Positions 11,881 through 23,769 of a stretch of DNA of 64,000 nt are shown piece by piece. Position 1 is the first letter of the stretch; each line of letters opens with the position of its first letter. The stretch covers positions 53,583,869 through 53,647,868 of the forward strand of contig NC_046683.1 of assembly GCF_009870125.1 (NCBI RefSeq). The letters run 5' to 3'. A program made the position numbers and the translations under genes. This stretch comes from Drosophila pseudoobscura. Its lineage: Eukaryota > Arthropoda > Insecta > Diptera > Drosophilidae. The notes beneath the pieces are model-generated. The model was not told the DNA's origin, made no database searches, and saw nothing but the letters and a program-made list of their open reading frames with translations.

Positions 11881-12680
11881 AGAGAAACCAATAGTTTTTC
11901 GTTTGAAATGAATTTCAAATGTCCAAAAATGGACACACGGAACAATGACAGATGAAAATGGGTGCGATTTCTACTAAACATCAAGTCGTACTACTGGTAG
12001 GTCTACATAAGTACATGGCAGGCCATAAAGCTCTAAGGTTTTACCTACTAAAGCAAACCCTTGGACTAGAAACATACATATATTCCCATGAGAAAACGTC
12101 ACCTAGAAAACCCCTTGAGATGGAAGGCAGAGAGGAGAGGGGAACGGTCATGAACTAGGAAAATTATCCTTAAAAAACGAGTACCTTTATAGGAGTCGAA
12201 TAGTATATAAGGAGGTAGTACTCACAGAACTTCCTAGCGAAATACCTATGTGGTGGTTACCAGTCCTGTTATTAAACAGAGATCGATGAAGCTTTTGATC
12301 GCCCTACAACCGGTCATCATTGAGAAACTCCGGAGCTGCTCTGGACGGCATTTGTGGAGGTCTGAAAGGTCTGAAATTGACAGATAGGCCCCCACCTGTC
12401 TGATCCCAGAGGTTCTTGGATGGCCCGTAGAATACCCAGAATTGAAAGGAAATACGAGTGAACGTTCCATCCAACCATCTGGCCACTCTGCAGCACTCTG
12501 CATGCCCTTGCTCTTTGCTTTATACAAAATTTGATGAAAAGACACCACAGGGCTGGGCAGGCGAAAACGGCGAAAGGCAAACAAAACGAAATGCAAAAAA
12601 ATGAAAACAACAACAACAACAAAAGAGAAGGAAAACCAAGAGAAAGAAAATCTCCCCAACGACGAGTGCAGTCGAGAGGT

Positions 12681-12737
12681 CTCCCCAGCCCCAGCCCCAG
12701 CCCCAGCCCCAGCCCCAGCTCCAGCCCCAGCTCCGGC
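12681..12737. repeat. CCAGCC hexanucleotide tandem
   Basis: Continuous CCCCAG/CCAGCC units, ending in slightly degenerate CTCCAG copies. Confidence 0.9.
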
Positions 12738-12833
12738 TCAAGCTCCCTCTTGCCAGCTACTATTCATGGTCGGAGTTATGTTGGATGTGGAGTATACCAC
12801 TAGGATGGATGCCATGCCTCATGCAGAAGCATG

Positions 12834-12871
<38 letters not shown>

Positions 12872-13720
12872 GGGAAATGTGTCTGTGTCGAATGGAGTCG
12901 AAGCAGAGTCGCCTCGCCTCGCGTCGAGTCGAGTCGAGTCGCGTCGAATCGAGTCGAGAGTAGAGTAGGACAAAAGGGAGACACAATTTTGGTAGCAATG
13001 ACCTTCACCGCGTTGTTCAAGTTGTGGCGTGGTTGTTGTTGCTGCGTCGCTGCCACTGCCACTGCCACTGCCACTGCCGCTGCCGGCGTTGCACATACAC
13101 AAACACAGACACAGACACAGAAAAGAAACAGGAAAAGCTGTGCAAAAACAGATGCAGATAAAGAGAGAGAAAGAGCTCGGCAGAGTGGGGGCTGAATAAA
13201 TGATGCATGAGGCGGCAGCCAAGAGAGTTGGGGCGGTAGGTGCCGCATGCGTCTCACCCCCCCACCTTTAGCACCCTCCTCCCACGACCCACGCCCAGCA
13301 CGCCCCACGCCCAGCACGCCCCACCGCCTGCTTTCCACTGCACAAAAGATAAAAGTGCTTTTGTGGCCCTGGGACTCGACTCCTATGGCTGCCATTGAAA
13401 ATGGGGTTCGGAGTGGCGCGGTGGGCGTGAGGGGAGAGCGGAGCTAGCGTAAACTTGACACTGACGCTGCCAGTTATGTTGCATGCAGCAGTGGGTGTCC
13501 CCCCAGCCAAGGGTGCGGCTCGCTTCGCTTTATGTTGCTGCCGCTGCCGCTGCCGCCGCCGCCGCCGCTGGTTTTCTCTCCTCTGTTTCGGTTTCTGTTT
13601 TATTCTTTACTTTTTGCTGTTCCTTTTTTTGTGGAAATTGCTCAAGTGCGACGCAGACATTGGGGGGCGGGGGGTAGAGTTGAAGTTGTAGGGGGAGTGG
13701 GAGTGGGTTTTTTGGGCTCT

Positions 13721-13748
13721 GGGTTTGGGTTTGGGTTTGGGTTTTGGG
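13721..13748. repeat. GGGTTT tandem, G-quadruplex-capable
   Basis: Five GGG runs separated by TTT or TTTT on the plus strand. This could fold as a G-quadruplex. It looks like a telomeric repeat but is only about 28 bases, and Drosophila telomeres do not use such repeats. Confidence 0.8.
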
Positions 13749-13987
13749 TGGTTTAACTTTTGGTATCATTGACCTGCTCTCCGGCTCCAACTCCGATTCC
13801 ATCTCCGACTCCAACTCCGGCGGACAAGAGCTGCTCTGCTCCATTCTCCCACTTTTGGTGCGCTGTGTGGGTGGTGCGGCGGGGGCCAGGGCCAGTGGCA
13901 GTTGCATGTTGGCAGGGCTGTTAGTCATGGTGGGACGCCATTTTGGAAAATGTTGTCGCCTGTTCACACAGATGTACACGCCATATG

Positions 13988-14019
<32 letters not shown>

Positions 14020-15400
14020 TGAAAGTATGTAATTTTGGATGTATGCACCACTGTTTTTTGTTGAGCTTTATATTTCCCCCACTTTACAATAGGTTAGTCT
14101 GTTATTGTTCTATGTGTACATATCCTTCCCCCTCTACCTCTCTCCCCCTCTCTCTCTCTCTGTGTGTGTTTCATGTGACAAAAAGTTTTCGCTTTTCGTT
14201 GATTTTCATTTTAATTGTGGTGTCTCATGTCCCTTTTTTTGTCCTGTGTTTACATATGTATATTAATGCTCCTTTTTTTCCTCTAGGTTTACTCATCATT
14301 TGGCACTACTGTCAGATGGCGTATGGGTAAGTAGATCGATGGGAGAGCCCAGAGGCTAAACCCTCTGAGTAATCTTTGGAATTTCTTAAGACTGGAAGAT
14401 CGCATTGGATCAACTATGGGGCTTTGATCCTTATGGATTGGGTAACTATATATAGAGTCGGAAGTACAAAGAAAAACAAAATAATAGAATTTATATAGAC
14501 CTTCGACTGTACTTAAGGATATACCTATGTCTAGCCCTTCTTCTCGATATATTCCTCATGAATTATTGTCTTCCTCGCCTGAAAATTTGTTTAAGCCTAA
14601 GACCAAGACCATTTCCATTAGGCTCTCGTTGTTCTGGGAACTGTGAGCCATTTGCAATTGAAACTTGTTCGGCCCCCAATTGAGTGCCAATTTCAGATGT
14701 CCATTAAGGTGCGTGTGTCGAGTGTAAACCCTTGGACCAACAGCCAGAGCCCATGCACTCTCACCTTGCCCCGAACGCACACACAGACGCACACGGACAC
14801 GCACAGGGACACGCACTCGGGGCAAATGGAGCACTCAATGGACTAGGCCAATTAAAAGGCTCGGCCCAGTGCATCATCAACGGAAGCGAAGCCCCTTGAT
14901 GGGATGGTAGATCCAATGGATGTCATGGATGTCATGGATGCCATGGACCCTAGTCCGAGAGCATGTCCTGGCATAAAATGCGACGAGTTGTCAATGCAGG
15001 AGGCATATCATCAGCAAATAGTGTGCTTCTTGTGGGCCCAGGCACAGTGGAACAGCGATTTTAGGACTAAATTTGTCCAAAGTAATGCAAGATTCCTCCC
15101 CAGTCCCCACTGTAGAGCTGCCCCCCACACCCCACACCCCCAGTGCAGCCCTCTCTAACAGACGAAGATGGATGCGAGACCAGTTCAAGACCAGAGCCAA
15201 GTTGGGTGGTGGTGGTGGTGGCGGTGGGGGCCAGGGGCGGCACGTAGGTGCTGCTGGTAGCCTTTGCTGCAAGAAGCAGGGCCACTGCGAATGCCAGGGC
15301 CAATGCCAGAAGTGGCGCAGTGTCAGTGTCAATGCCAGCAGAGCTGCGGCAGAGCCGGCTCCAAGGCGAAACTGGGTGAGAGTGTGGGCGGGGAGGGGGT

Positions 15401-15422
15401 AGAGAGAGAGAGAGAGAGAGAG
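15401..15422. repeat. GA dinucleotide microsatellite
   Basis: Uninterrupted AG units. It could bind GAGA factor, but nothing adjacent looks like a promoter. Confidence 0.85.
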
Positions 15423-17771
15423 CCAGAGAGCGAGCCAGAGACCCGGAGAGCCGTGTGGAATGCAGCAGCAATGGCAATCCCAACGATTATAGCATCAGCG
15501 AACGACTCGAGAGGCCATTAGCCTATGCCTATTGATGGGTGGGTGGGGGCAGTGGGGAGAGAAGGGGCAGACTCTCGCTCCCTCTCCCTCGCTCTTACGC
15601 AGTACCGGGTCTTACTTATGCTCTGCCCAATGCTCCTCTCTCTCTCTCTCCCTCTCTCTCCCTTTGCGCTTTCGTCTAGTGCCGACGCCTGCGCTGAGCG
15701 AGCTTCGAGTGGAGTGCCCTTGTTGTTGCAGTTGCAATGACCGCGAAGTTCCCGAAGAGAGCACCCTAACCCAGAGAGGGCTCTAGCGGAATTGGTGGCA
15801 GTTCGAGGCAGGAAGGGTCAAGCAAGTCTACTGCACTGAAGGGATCCCAGCTTTCGCTCTAATGGAGATCGTTCATAGAGTGGAGAGAGCATCCACAAGT
15901 CCTCATGTGCCAAGGGAAACAAGTTCTCTCTCTCCTTCAAATGTCTGGACTGCCCTCGAACACATGTCGTTGATGGGGCTGGCAGATTACCCCACAGGTA
16001 TCGTACAAATCGTAGGTATCGCACGTATCGCTGGTATCGGGGTGAAGCAGCCAATGCCAGGGTTACGCCAATTAGTCCGATGTGAAAGTTTTCCCTGCCT
16101 TCCGGTGGGATTGATTGATTGATGACTCTGCAGCGGGATCGAGGGACGCGGCCGTCCGAGGGGCGTTGCTCAAAAAGTTACCCACAAATTATGCGATAGT
16201 TTCCACAGGGAGACCTGAAACGTGTTTGGCTCTGTGCGTTGGGCATTAGCTCACCTGACGCTGGCCGTCAGCCGGGAGCCAAAGGGGGGGGGAAGGGCAT
16301 AGATTGGGCAACCGCAACCGCATGCAACGTTCGTCGACCTTGCAACTCGTTCTGTGAATTATTTGCATTTATGGTGGCTTTTCCTCAACTCGGGGGGGAA
16401 GGGGCTGGGCCTGGCGGCGTTGTGTGGGAAGGCGCAGGTCCCTGTGAGCCCCGATAGCATCGACGCGGCCATTGCCTGGTCATTGAACCAAGCCAAGCAA
16501 AGCCGGGCCGGGCCGGACAGTCCTCTCTTCTATATTTATAATTTCCATTTTCCGGAACCTTCCATTTTGCAAAACGAAAAACGGGGGAAACAGGAAAACT
16601 CCAGGGCACACAAAATACACGTCCTGGTGCCATAAGTCGCAGTTGATTTCCCTTTCTACCAGTGTCTGGCAGGGTCTCAGGGCTGCTGCTGCTCTTGGGG
16701 TACAGTGTCGCTCCATCGACAGACATTTGGCTGGCTGTCTGGCCCACACTCCAGCTTCTCCTCCTCCACCTCCTCCTCCTCCTCCTACTGCTGCTCCAGT
16801 ACCCCAAAGTTTCGGCAAAAAGGAAATGCTTCGTCCTGTTGGCTGGAACAGGGAAGTGCTTGTGTGGAACTACACTACAGTGTGTCCTCAGTATGGAGAA
16901 CGGTCGCAGGACATACACCAGAGAACCCATCCCATTTTATTGCATACTTTCAACGCCCTCCCGGATTACTGTAGCATGTAATCCCATGTAGAATGTAGAA
17001 TGTAGAATGTCTGTAGAATTGTCCAAATGTTGCGGCAACTTTTCGAAGAGCGCTACAGTGCTTGCGAGATGTTGCAGAGATTTTGAAAGATGATACCAAA
17101 ATAATCATCTTAAATTTGGGAAAACACATGATTTTTTATGTATTACGAATACTAGAAGTCTTTAGATTCAAATGAGTCACTCGGTCTATGGATTTTGTTG
17201 TCTAATGCCGATTCTCAGTCTATTCGCTTGAGGTTTAGGGAGGAGGAGAAGAATCCCCAGAGGATCAGCGATAGCTTTCCGACTGAATCTAGGCACAAGT
17301 CCGTTTTCTATATATCTCTGATAGAAAGATACATACATATGTATTAACTGTGAGATGGTAGATAGATGCTTGTGGGTTCTGGGAAGACTGCTCATAAGTA
17401 GGGTCATATTTATGTGAGATTGTCCTTCTGAAACATCTCTCAAAGATCAGCGATATTGAAGGGAATCTCTTCTTCTTCTCTCAAATCGAACTATTAGCTG
17501 ATAATCCTATCTAATCGTACAAGTATCCCAGGCAAACCCAGGACCATCTATAATCCAATCCTGCCAAATTAGCACAACATAAAATCCGTTTATCGAATCG
17601 GAATCTGATTTATTATCCTGTTTGCTGGAAACAGAACCAGAAGTTGCACTCCACACACAGAGAGTGTGCCATCCTTGCCCCAGACCGCGACCCTTCTGTG
17701 TGGTGGGGCGCCACTTTGGCGGGGAGAGAGCGAGACAACAAGAAAAACCGAAAAAGCATTTCGTCGTTTTT

Positions 17772-17796
17772 AGCAGGCAGGCAGGCAGGCAGGCAG
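17772..17796. repeat. GCAG tetranucleotide microsatellite
   Basis: Six perfect GCAG units followed by a diverged one. Confidence 0.85.
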
Positions 17797-19067
17797 AAAG
17801 GCAGGCACGAACAGATCAATGACCTGCATTTCACAGCCTGAGACACAATTCAATCGATAAAAGTGAAGAGTTGGGGCACCAGCACACAGCAGACACTGCA
17901 CACAGGCACACAGGCACAAGCGCACACACACACAGATGCACACACACACAGCCGCACACAGAGGTAAAAACAACATGGCGAACGTAAAATATATGCAAGC
18001 TTCCTGCAGGAAAAGCCAAAATGGCAGACAGCATGCGGCGAACGTGACGCAGTGCAGACACCGACGAGGAGAAGGAAGGCAGCCAAAGGTTGGAGTCGGA
18101 GTTGGAGTTGGGGCTGCCAGCCAGCCAAGGGATGCAGCAGCAGAAGGTGGAGGGGGAGTCAGAGAAGGAATCGGAGAAGGAGTCGGCGTCGGAGCAGCAG
18201 TCGTGGAACTTTCTAAAAATTTGTAGACCAGCGCTGGCACAGCCAAAAAGGGGAAGTGGAGCGAGAGTGAAGCTCGTCGCACATTTTATTCGATTCAATC
18301 AAATCAAGGAAGCCAGAGGCCGAAGGCTGATTAAAAATTCAACAGAATGCAAACGGGGTTGGGGGGGGGGGACAAGTGCATTAACGGTGATGGCCACAAA
18401 ACCAGAGACAGTCCAACAGACAGGGAGTGGGAGAGAGTAAATAGAGACATTGGAATCCGACTATCCGAAGATGGATCTATTAAAACGGGACCTAGACAGC
18501 AGGACTGTTCAGAGATGTTTCCTTGAGACCCAGTAGTGTGTGTTTTATACCCAACAACACCCCCAAAATGAAAGCAGCGACTCAATCCATAGACTGTTGT
18601 CTGAGCCACTACCCACGACCCCACCACCGCCATTGACCCAAGCCCTCGGCCAAGATGTAGACAAAGGTAATGCATAAAACTTTTGTCAACTTCCACGAGG
18701 GGTCCCGGTTCTGGTTCTGGTTCTGTGTCTGGGTCTGGGGAACTAGAGCTGAAACTGAACTGTCTGTCTGAGCAGTTTTGGGGGTTGCTCTCGTTGCTGT
18801 TTGGGGGTAATGGAAATGGGGGAAAATTAATGGCATTTTCTAGCCAGAGAGCCATTTGATTTGGTCTATGATTTCCCTTTGGCCGGGTCTGCCAAACAAA
18901 AAGGAAAAAGCACACACAGAAGTCACTGAATTTTTAATTATTGCCAAGGAAAAGGAGGAATCCTCCAAGGGCAAGCAAAAAGACTGAACAAAAGGAGGAG
19001 TTAAAGGCTACCAATCCCCCAAATTATTGGAGTCTTTCCATGGAAAACCACTCAAATGCAAACTTAC

Positions 19068-19226
19068 CTTCTGGATCTCTGGACAACATCAATTTGAAAT
19101 CTCATAGCCGTAGAAAATGGACATAAATATCACAATGCCGAGGCAAATCAAGTACAGGATCAGGAAGATGAAACCAATGAAACAGCACGCCGACACTATC
19201 CACAGCATTATTACTATTACTATTAT
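19068..19226 (-). CDS. Exon encoding hydrophobic membrane tail or micropeptide
   Basis: A 159-base minus-strand segment is bounded by a strong acceptor, TATTTTTCCCTTTAG at its 5' side, and a strong donor, AAG followed by GTAAGTT. The frame open from the exon start reads a run of Ile and Val, then a Met at 19208, then 39 residues ending with TGA at 19089. The Met-initiated peptide begins MLWIVSACC, continues with FIFLILYLICLGIVIF and ends GYEISN: one long membrane-spanning helix with a short polar end. Because the frame is also open from the acceptor to the Met, it may instead be the last coding exon of a longer membrane protein. The TGA is 21 bases before the donor, so an intron would follow in the 3' UTR. 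I do not recognise the protein and could not find a partner exon with confidence. Confidence 0.45.
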
Positions 19227-20147
19227 CTAAAGGGAAAAATACAAAACACAAATGTATTTTCCTGGGGAATACTTTTGACACGCACTCGATCCCGACACGA
19301 GTACACTTTGAATGGAAATGTTTCCATAGAACGACAAATTTTTATTGACATTTGCTCGTATGATTTGTGTCCCCCTGCCTACAAAAACGAAACGACTATT
19401 CCTACACATTCCTTTCTTAGAAAATGTCAAAGGAAGCCCAAGGTACAGTTTGCCCCAAGAACCATAGTGCTTCGGATCAGCAGAGTAGGACCCCCAGGGA
19501 TGCATTCTCTAACAGATATGTTGCAGTTACATCTACGTGGCCATGGACCCGATCCCGAGCTGTGGCAAGTCAATTAGCCTTACTAACACACTCCCACGCC
19601 ACATAGTTTATTTTTTTTTTTTCGGCGCTTTCTGCTGCTCGGTCTCTGCTTCTGCTCTGAAATGAAAACTGCAGCGAAAGTCTGGGCATGGAAAAAAGCG
19701 AAACTCTTTGCAGGCATCCCGAAAAGTGCAGCCCTGCACGGAGTTGGAGTTTCTGTTCTCTCTCTCTCTCTCTCTCTCTGTCTGTATGTGTCTCTCCCTT
19801 GCAGACACACAGACAGAGTCCCAGACGGGGGAGAGTCAGACAGTTGGCGAATTTCACTGGAGTTTGGAAGCTTCTAGTGTCTGGACTGCCTCCACAAACC
19901 ACTCCGGATTCAGTCCATGCCCACCCTTGTGGAGTCCGGAGCCCTGTGTCCAGACTGGGTGTTGCCACACACAGCCACTGAAAAAGGAGCAAATCGTACA
20001 ACTTCTCCCCCAAAGCGCAATGGGTCAGTGTACAATTATGTTGTCGGACAAAAAATATGCATAAAGGGAGCATATTTGGGGATATGTGTGATGGAATTCG
20101 TAGATACAGAAAGGAAAGATCTCCCGCACGAAGGGATATCTAACCGT
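19227..20147. other. Non-coding spacer with TC microsatellite
   Basis: No gene supported. It contains a TC tract at 19757-19779 and could include intron sequence of the hydrophobic-exon gene to its left. Confidence 0.45.
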
Positions 20148-20558
20148 TTATTGCGGTTGGTCTCTAGACATGGAGGATATTGATGGTATCGAGGGTGGCA
20201 GTATCCTGAAGTAGCCATCTGCCATGTAGATACGCGGATAGTCCGGCCCGCTGCCATCCGGATTGGTCTTCCAGGTGATGGTCAGACAGGGCTCCCCCGC
20301 CTTGGCCTTCCTCGGTATCGCGATGTGGTAGTTCTGTGCATCCTCCGCGCTCACATTGTTCTCGATGAGCAGCAGCTGGCGATCGATTGTCCGCGGCTGA
20401 TGCTCCGGCGGTGTCACTGGAAACAGGCTGGGTTGTAGCGAATGGCATTTTCATGGGATCCGTCTACGAGTAGAGTTCAACTTACATGGCTGGCTCCACG
20501 CGCAGGCAATCAGCAGCGCACAGAATGCCAGCAGCTTGTGCAATGCCTCTGATTTCAT
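20148..20558 (-). CDS. Small secreted protein, function unknown
   Basis: Two exons, 20558-20486 and 20416-20148, are joined across a 69-base intron (donor CAT before GTAAG, acceptor CTGTTTCCAG, phase 1) to give 113 aa. The first 22 or so residues form a clear signal peptide: a basic start, the hydrophobic core LLAFCALLIACAW, and a probable cut before QPLTPPEH. The mature part, about 90 residues, contains LLLIENNVSAEDAQ, a Cys in GEPCLTITWKTNPDG and a C-terminus rich in Pro and Ser. With a single Cys it is not a disulfide-knot peptide. An AATAAA overlaps the stop codon. A nearer alternative acceptor (ACAACCCAG) gives an early stop, so I chose the one that keeps the frame. I do not recognise the family. 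Confidence 0.65.
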
Positions 20559-20579
20559 AATTATTTATATGTGTGGAAA

Positions 20580-21834
20580 TATAAACAAATACTGACTGGG
20601 CTGTGGCTTGGGCTATGGCTTGGCTCCCTATACTAGATGCACGGCTATTATCAATTCTTAATCGACGGCCGAAGACGACGACGACGACGAGAGCTACGAC
20701 GACTTGGCGGTACGCGTTCTCAGCTCAAACTGTGCGATCATCTGAGCAGCTTCTGCCGCCGAGGCGAGACTCTCCCCAGCCTCTGTGGGTCCATCACCTG
20801 CACAGCGGGGCCGTCCCCCTTTCTGAATGAATCAAGCAAGCCCTGAGCCGCGACGATTTGTAAACAATGGCTCTATCAGAGTGCCGAGCTGATAAGTTTC
20901 GGGCGAACAAAGGAAAAAGTCTTTCAATCGCCGCTCTTGGGGTCATCGATTGCTCCAGCCCACAATCGTAATTCACAGAAATACATTTTTATTGATGGCC
21001 TGCAACTTCAAAACCCGGTAATCGTAGATCCCCAGAGCAGATTCTACGCGAATAGTAGAACTATATTTGGGCAGCTCTTACAACATCAGAGTCGACCCGT
21101 CCATTGCCCTACATTTATGGCTATAAAATGATTACTAGCAATGCTCCTATGATACCCAGGCCAGTACTGAAATATTCAGTAAACATCTTGCATTGGGCTA
21201 GCCGCCTGAAGATACCTTTTCAGACAGACGATGGGACGATAGGGATGTTGAATATATTATGGTTATATCAACGGACCTGTTCTTCTGAACTTTTGAAGCT
21301 CTCCAATTTGAACGTTTGTGGTTCAACGGATCATTCTTTTGTTATAATTCATATATGTATCCAAAGCTGCCTTCTACATGCTACCAGCGCCATCTGTTAA
21401 TAGTTACATGAATCAAAATAACCACGACTGCTTACAAGCAGAACACTGTAAGAATGAAGTGAACTGCTTGTTCTCCAGGCTCCCGATGGCTACAGTACAC
21501 TGCATTAGTTCCGAAGAAAAGCGTCCATGGCGCTTTGGGTTCAGAACACGCCACCACTAGCTATCTGTTATCGCGCAGTCCATGGAAGGACGGCCATCTC
21601 AATTGCGGAACAAACAAAAAACAGAACAGCTGTGGAACGTAATCTTGAACACTTTAGGACCATCAAAGCCCAATCTCGTTGGGCCGCCAGGATAGTCCGC
21701 CCAACAGCCCCAGCCACGCGGGAGAAAAAGCGGATCGGTGTCCTCTGGTGTCTCCATGAACTTATACGCATGGGTCAAGGGGATGGCGTGCCCGTTATAT
21801 TCAACATGTGCTGCCCTCAGGCTTCTTTTTGCTT
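20580..21834. other. Non-coding spacer
   Basis: No gene supported. GACGACGACGA repeats near 20672-20692 and an Ile/Phe-rich AT-biased stretch near 21100-21400 account for the open frames. Confidence 0.45.
21385..21396 (-). promoter_or_regulatory. Candidate CTCF-type site
   Basis: The minus strand reads CAGATGGCGCTG, which agrees with the core of the fly CTCF consensus (AG, any, TGGCGC). A second match lies at 26841. Motif match only. Confidence 0.25.
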
Positions 21835-22410
21835 CACATTTATTATGGGAACCACCGAAGGAATAGGCAAGGAATATGCCAGAGAGTCCTTCAGGGTGAT
21901 TGCATTCAACCTCAACACAGATCAATATCCGCCTTCAACTAAAGCAACATTCATATACATATATTTAATTCTTTGTTTTAGAGATGCAATATGAAAAAAA
22001 GATCAAATGGAGAGAAGGAGCTCCAGCTGGAGCTGGCCGGAATATTGGGTACATCTCTCTTCACTGTAAGCCCGAAAACTTTGAAGAAGTGAGCCCCGAT
22101 CTGTGGATCTGATTGGTTCTGCGTTCATGCTCAACCGGAAGCTACTGCCCAAGATGGAGGCCGCGCGTCCAGGGGCATCGTCAATCTCAGCCTATAGTCT
22201 ATGGTTCTGGCAAGACCGTCATGGCGTATTTCTCCAGGGCCCTGAAGCTAGAGGTGCCACCCCACAATATCGATGTACAGCGGATGTTTCCAGGCCTCGT
22301 GGATACCATTATTAAAGCCTACTGGCGGCCTGATGTGCCCCACTGCCTAGGCGTAATCCCGAGACGTCGTCTTTACCCTGGGCAAGACGAGCTATTCATG
22401 TTTTGAGGGC
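21835..22410 (+). pseudogene. Short-chain dehydrogenase/reductase pseudogene
   Basis: Pieces of a very-long-chain 3-oxoacyl-CoA reductase-like SDR occur in order but in different frames. At about 21846 there is GTTEGIGKEYARE, matching the glycine-rich cofactor motif. At about 22125 there is LNRKLLPKMEAARPGA, followed in another frame by IVNLSL, the strand before the catalytic Tyr. At 22218-22310 there is YFSRALKLEVPPHNIDVQ and a counterpart of the usual QPG segment. At 22360-22405 there is VVFTLGKTSYSCF, like the family's C-terminal region. The YxxxK active site is destroyed, and the part between cofactor and catalytic regions is mostly missing or scrambled. Several stops and frameshifts rule out function. 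No introns can be recognised, so it may be an old processed or tandem copy. Confidence 0.65.
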
Positions 22411-23298
22411 TCACATCGAACAGTTAAGAACAGGACTATTTATGAAGATTTAAATAGATATTAAATATTCTGTTCTTGCCGTTTTGTCCAGTAGCCAAGT
22501 TGGCTCCCATCCTCATCCACATGTGTCCCACACTCTCTATAACTCTCCCCATCACCCAAACCCTCGTTCCCGAAACTTTCTGGCACAATGGTTTGATAGC
22601 TATTTGTTTTCCTTTTTTATACCATCAACTTTTATAATGGAGTTCTCTGTGGTCTGTGCCAAGAAATCCCTGCTATCTGCGGTAGCGTAGGTCATGCCAT
22701 TTGGAACTGGGTTTTCAGGGCTCGTGGATGAAGCTTGCCTAACAATGTTCTAACGAATGCAGAAGTTTATTGATCATCGGGGGGAATATTTTGAAAAACC
22801 ATGAAACCATTTTCATTTAAATGTTTTGGTTCTTATTTGCTTTCCCAAAATATAAATGGCTGCTATTTAAATAATCATATAAATAAAAATATGCCTATCT
22901 GACGGTTTCTTTTTTTGGATAGTATTGCAAAGACCTTTATGTTTGGGGATATTTCCCAGATCACAAGAAAGATCGCAGGCCTAGACTGGACACGTAGCCG
23001 CTAAAACAAAATATGTATGGCTGGGAAAGTTATAGTCCTTATGCAACGATCCAGAATATACACCCGTTGCAGGAACCCATGGTACGCCCGGATCGGACCA
23101 CAAATAACGGCGAAAACCCGATAGATCTTAATTCTTGCCCTTAATGCTTAGGGATTCGCCTCAAGCTTCCGATCACAGGCCAACAAATAACGAAGAAAAA
23201 ACAAATCAAGACTGGTTTGTTGTAATTTTTTTTCTGTTGCTGAAGGAGAACCTTTTTTGCTCCAACAGCAAACGCTCAAACGACCGACCACAAGGAAT
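22411..23298. other. Non-coding, AT-rich spacer
   Basis: Nothing recognisable. AT-rich with poly-T runs; short frames only. Confidence 0.45.
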
Positions 23299-23665
23299 TC
23301 AGAGCTGGGATGCCAGGCAAACAGAAATCAACAGAAGGCAACTTTGGAACATTTCTGTTGCATACTTTTGGGGACTGGTAACGAGTTTTGAGATTTCTTT
23401 GACGTCGGATTTAATTAGGAAATTTTCTTTGGCCATGGGCCGATCGGGGCGTGGCAGCCGTACTGGGACATCCATTCTTTTGGCATGCCGTTCGATAGTC
23501 TGGATGCTCACGATCTTGGGAGAGTTGGTCCTGAAGCTCCGCTCTTTCCCGGCTGTCCCGAATCTTTCGAACCGTCCATCTAGCACGTTGGGGATACGCC
23601 TTTTTATTGTAGTTATTATAACTCCGTCATTTCCAGTCCAGTCGGGGATGTACTACGCCTTTTTG
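23299..23665 (-). pseudogene. Unidentified open region, possible pseudogene or exon
   Basis: On the minus strand about 120 codons are open from a TAG-type acceptor-like site near 23660 down to 23299, through text such as DWTGNDGVIITTIKRR, VLDGRFERFGTAGKER and RPDRPMAKENFLIKSDVKE. The composition is protein-like, not low-complexity. The plus strand in the same place also has a protein-like frame with a few stops (for example WQPYWDIHSFGMPFDSLD), which continues past this region to SSLEESWSNIKEVAFPND near 23715. Only one strand can be coding, and I cannot tell which. No family is recognised. Lack of a clear donor at the left end argues for a pseudogene. Confidence 0.3.
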
Positions 23666-23769
23666 TAAACGAGCAAACATCCTCCTTGGAAGAGTCCTGG
23701 TCCAACATCAAGGAGGTTGCCTTCCCCAACGACATTTGCCCCCAGTTTCAATTCTATTATTTATTATCG

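Larger units (their letters stand above)
11881..19067. other. Non-coding, microsatellite-rich DNA
   Basis: No gene is supported over about 7 kb. Recognisable content: CCAGCC tandem (12681-12737), CA tracts (12839-12866 and 13995-14019), CCACTG tandem (about 13050-13083), GGGTTT run (13721-13748), GA tract (15401-15422), GCAG tandem (17772-17796). AT-rich unique sequence lies between. Frames of 100-200 codons in this interval are low-complexity translations. Confidence 0.6.

Noticed and set aside
12760-13395. A 211-codon minus-strand frame
   Set aside because: Most of it encodes CA, CCACTG and GTCGA repeats; overlapping frames on both strands are equally long.
13721-13748. Telomere-like GGGTTT repeat as a chromosome-end relic
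   Set aside because: Only about 28 bases long, and Drosophila telomeres are built from retrotransposons, so chance slippage is the simpler reading.
21599-21925. A 108-codon minus-strand frame opposite the SDR pseudogene
   Set aside because: The plus strand carries the recognisable cofactor motif in its right part, so this frame is a shadow. The left part shows no motif.
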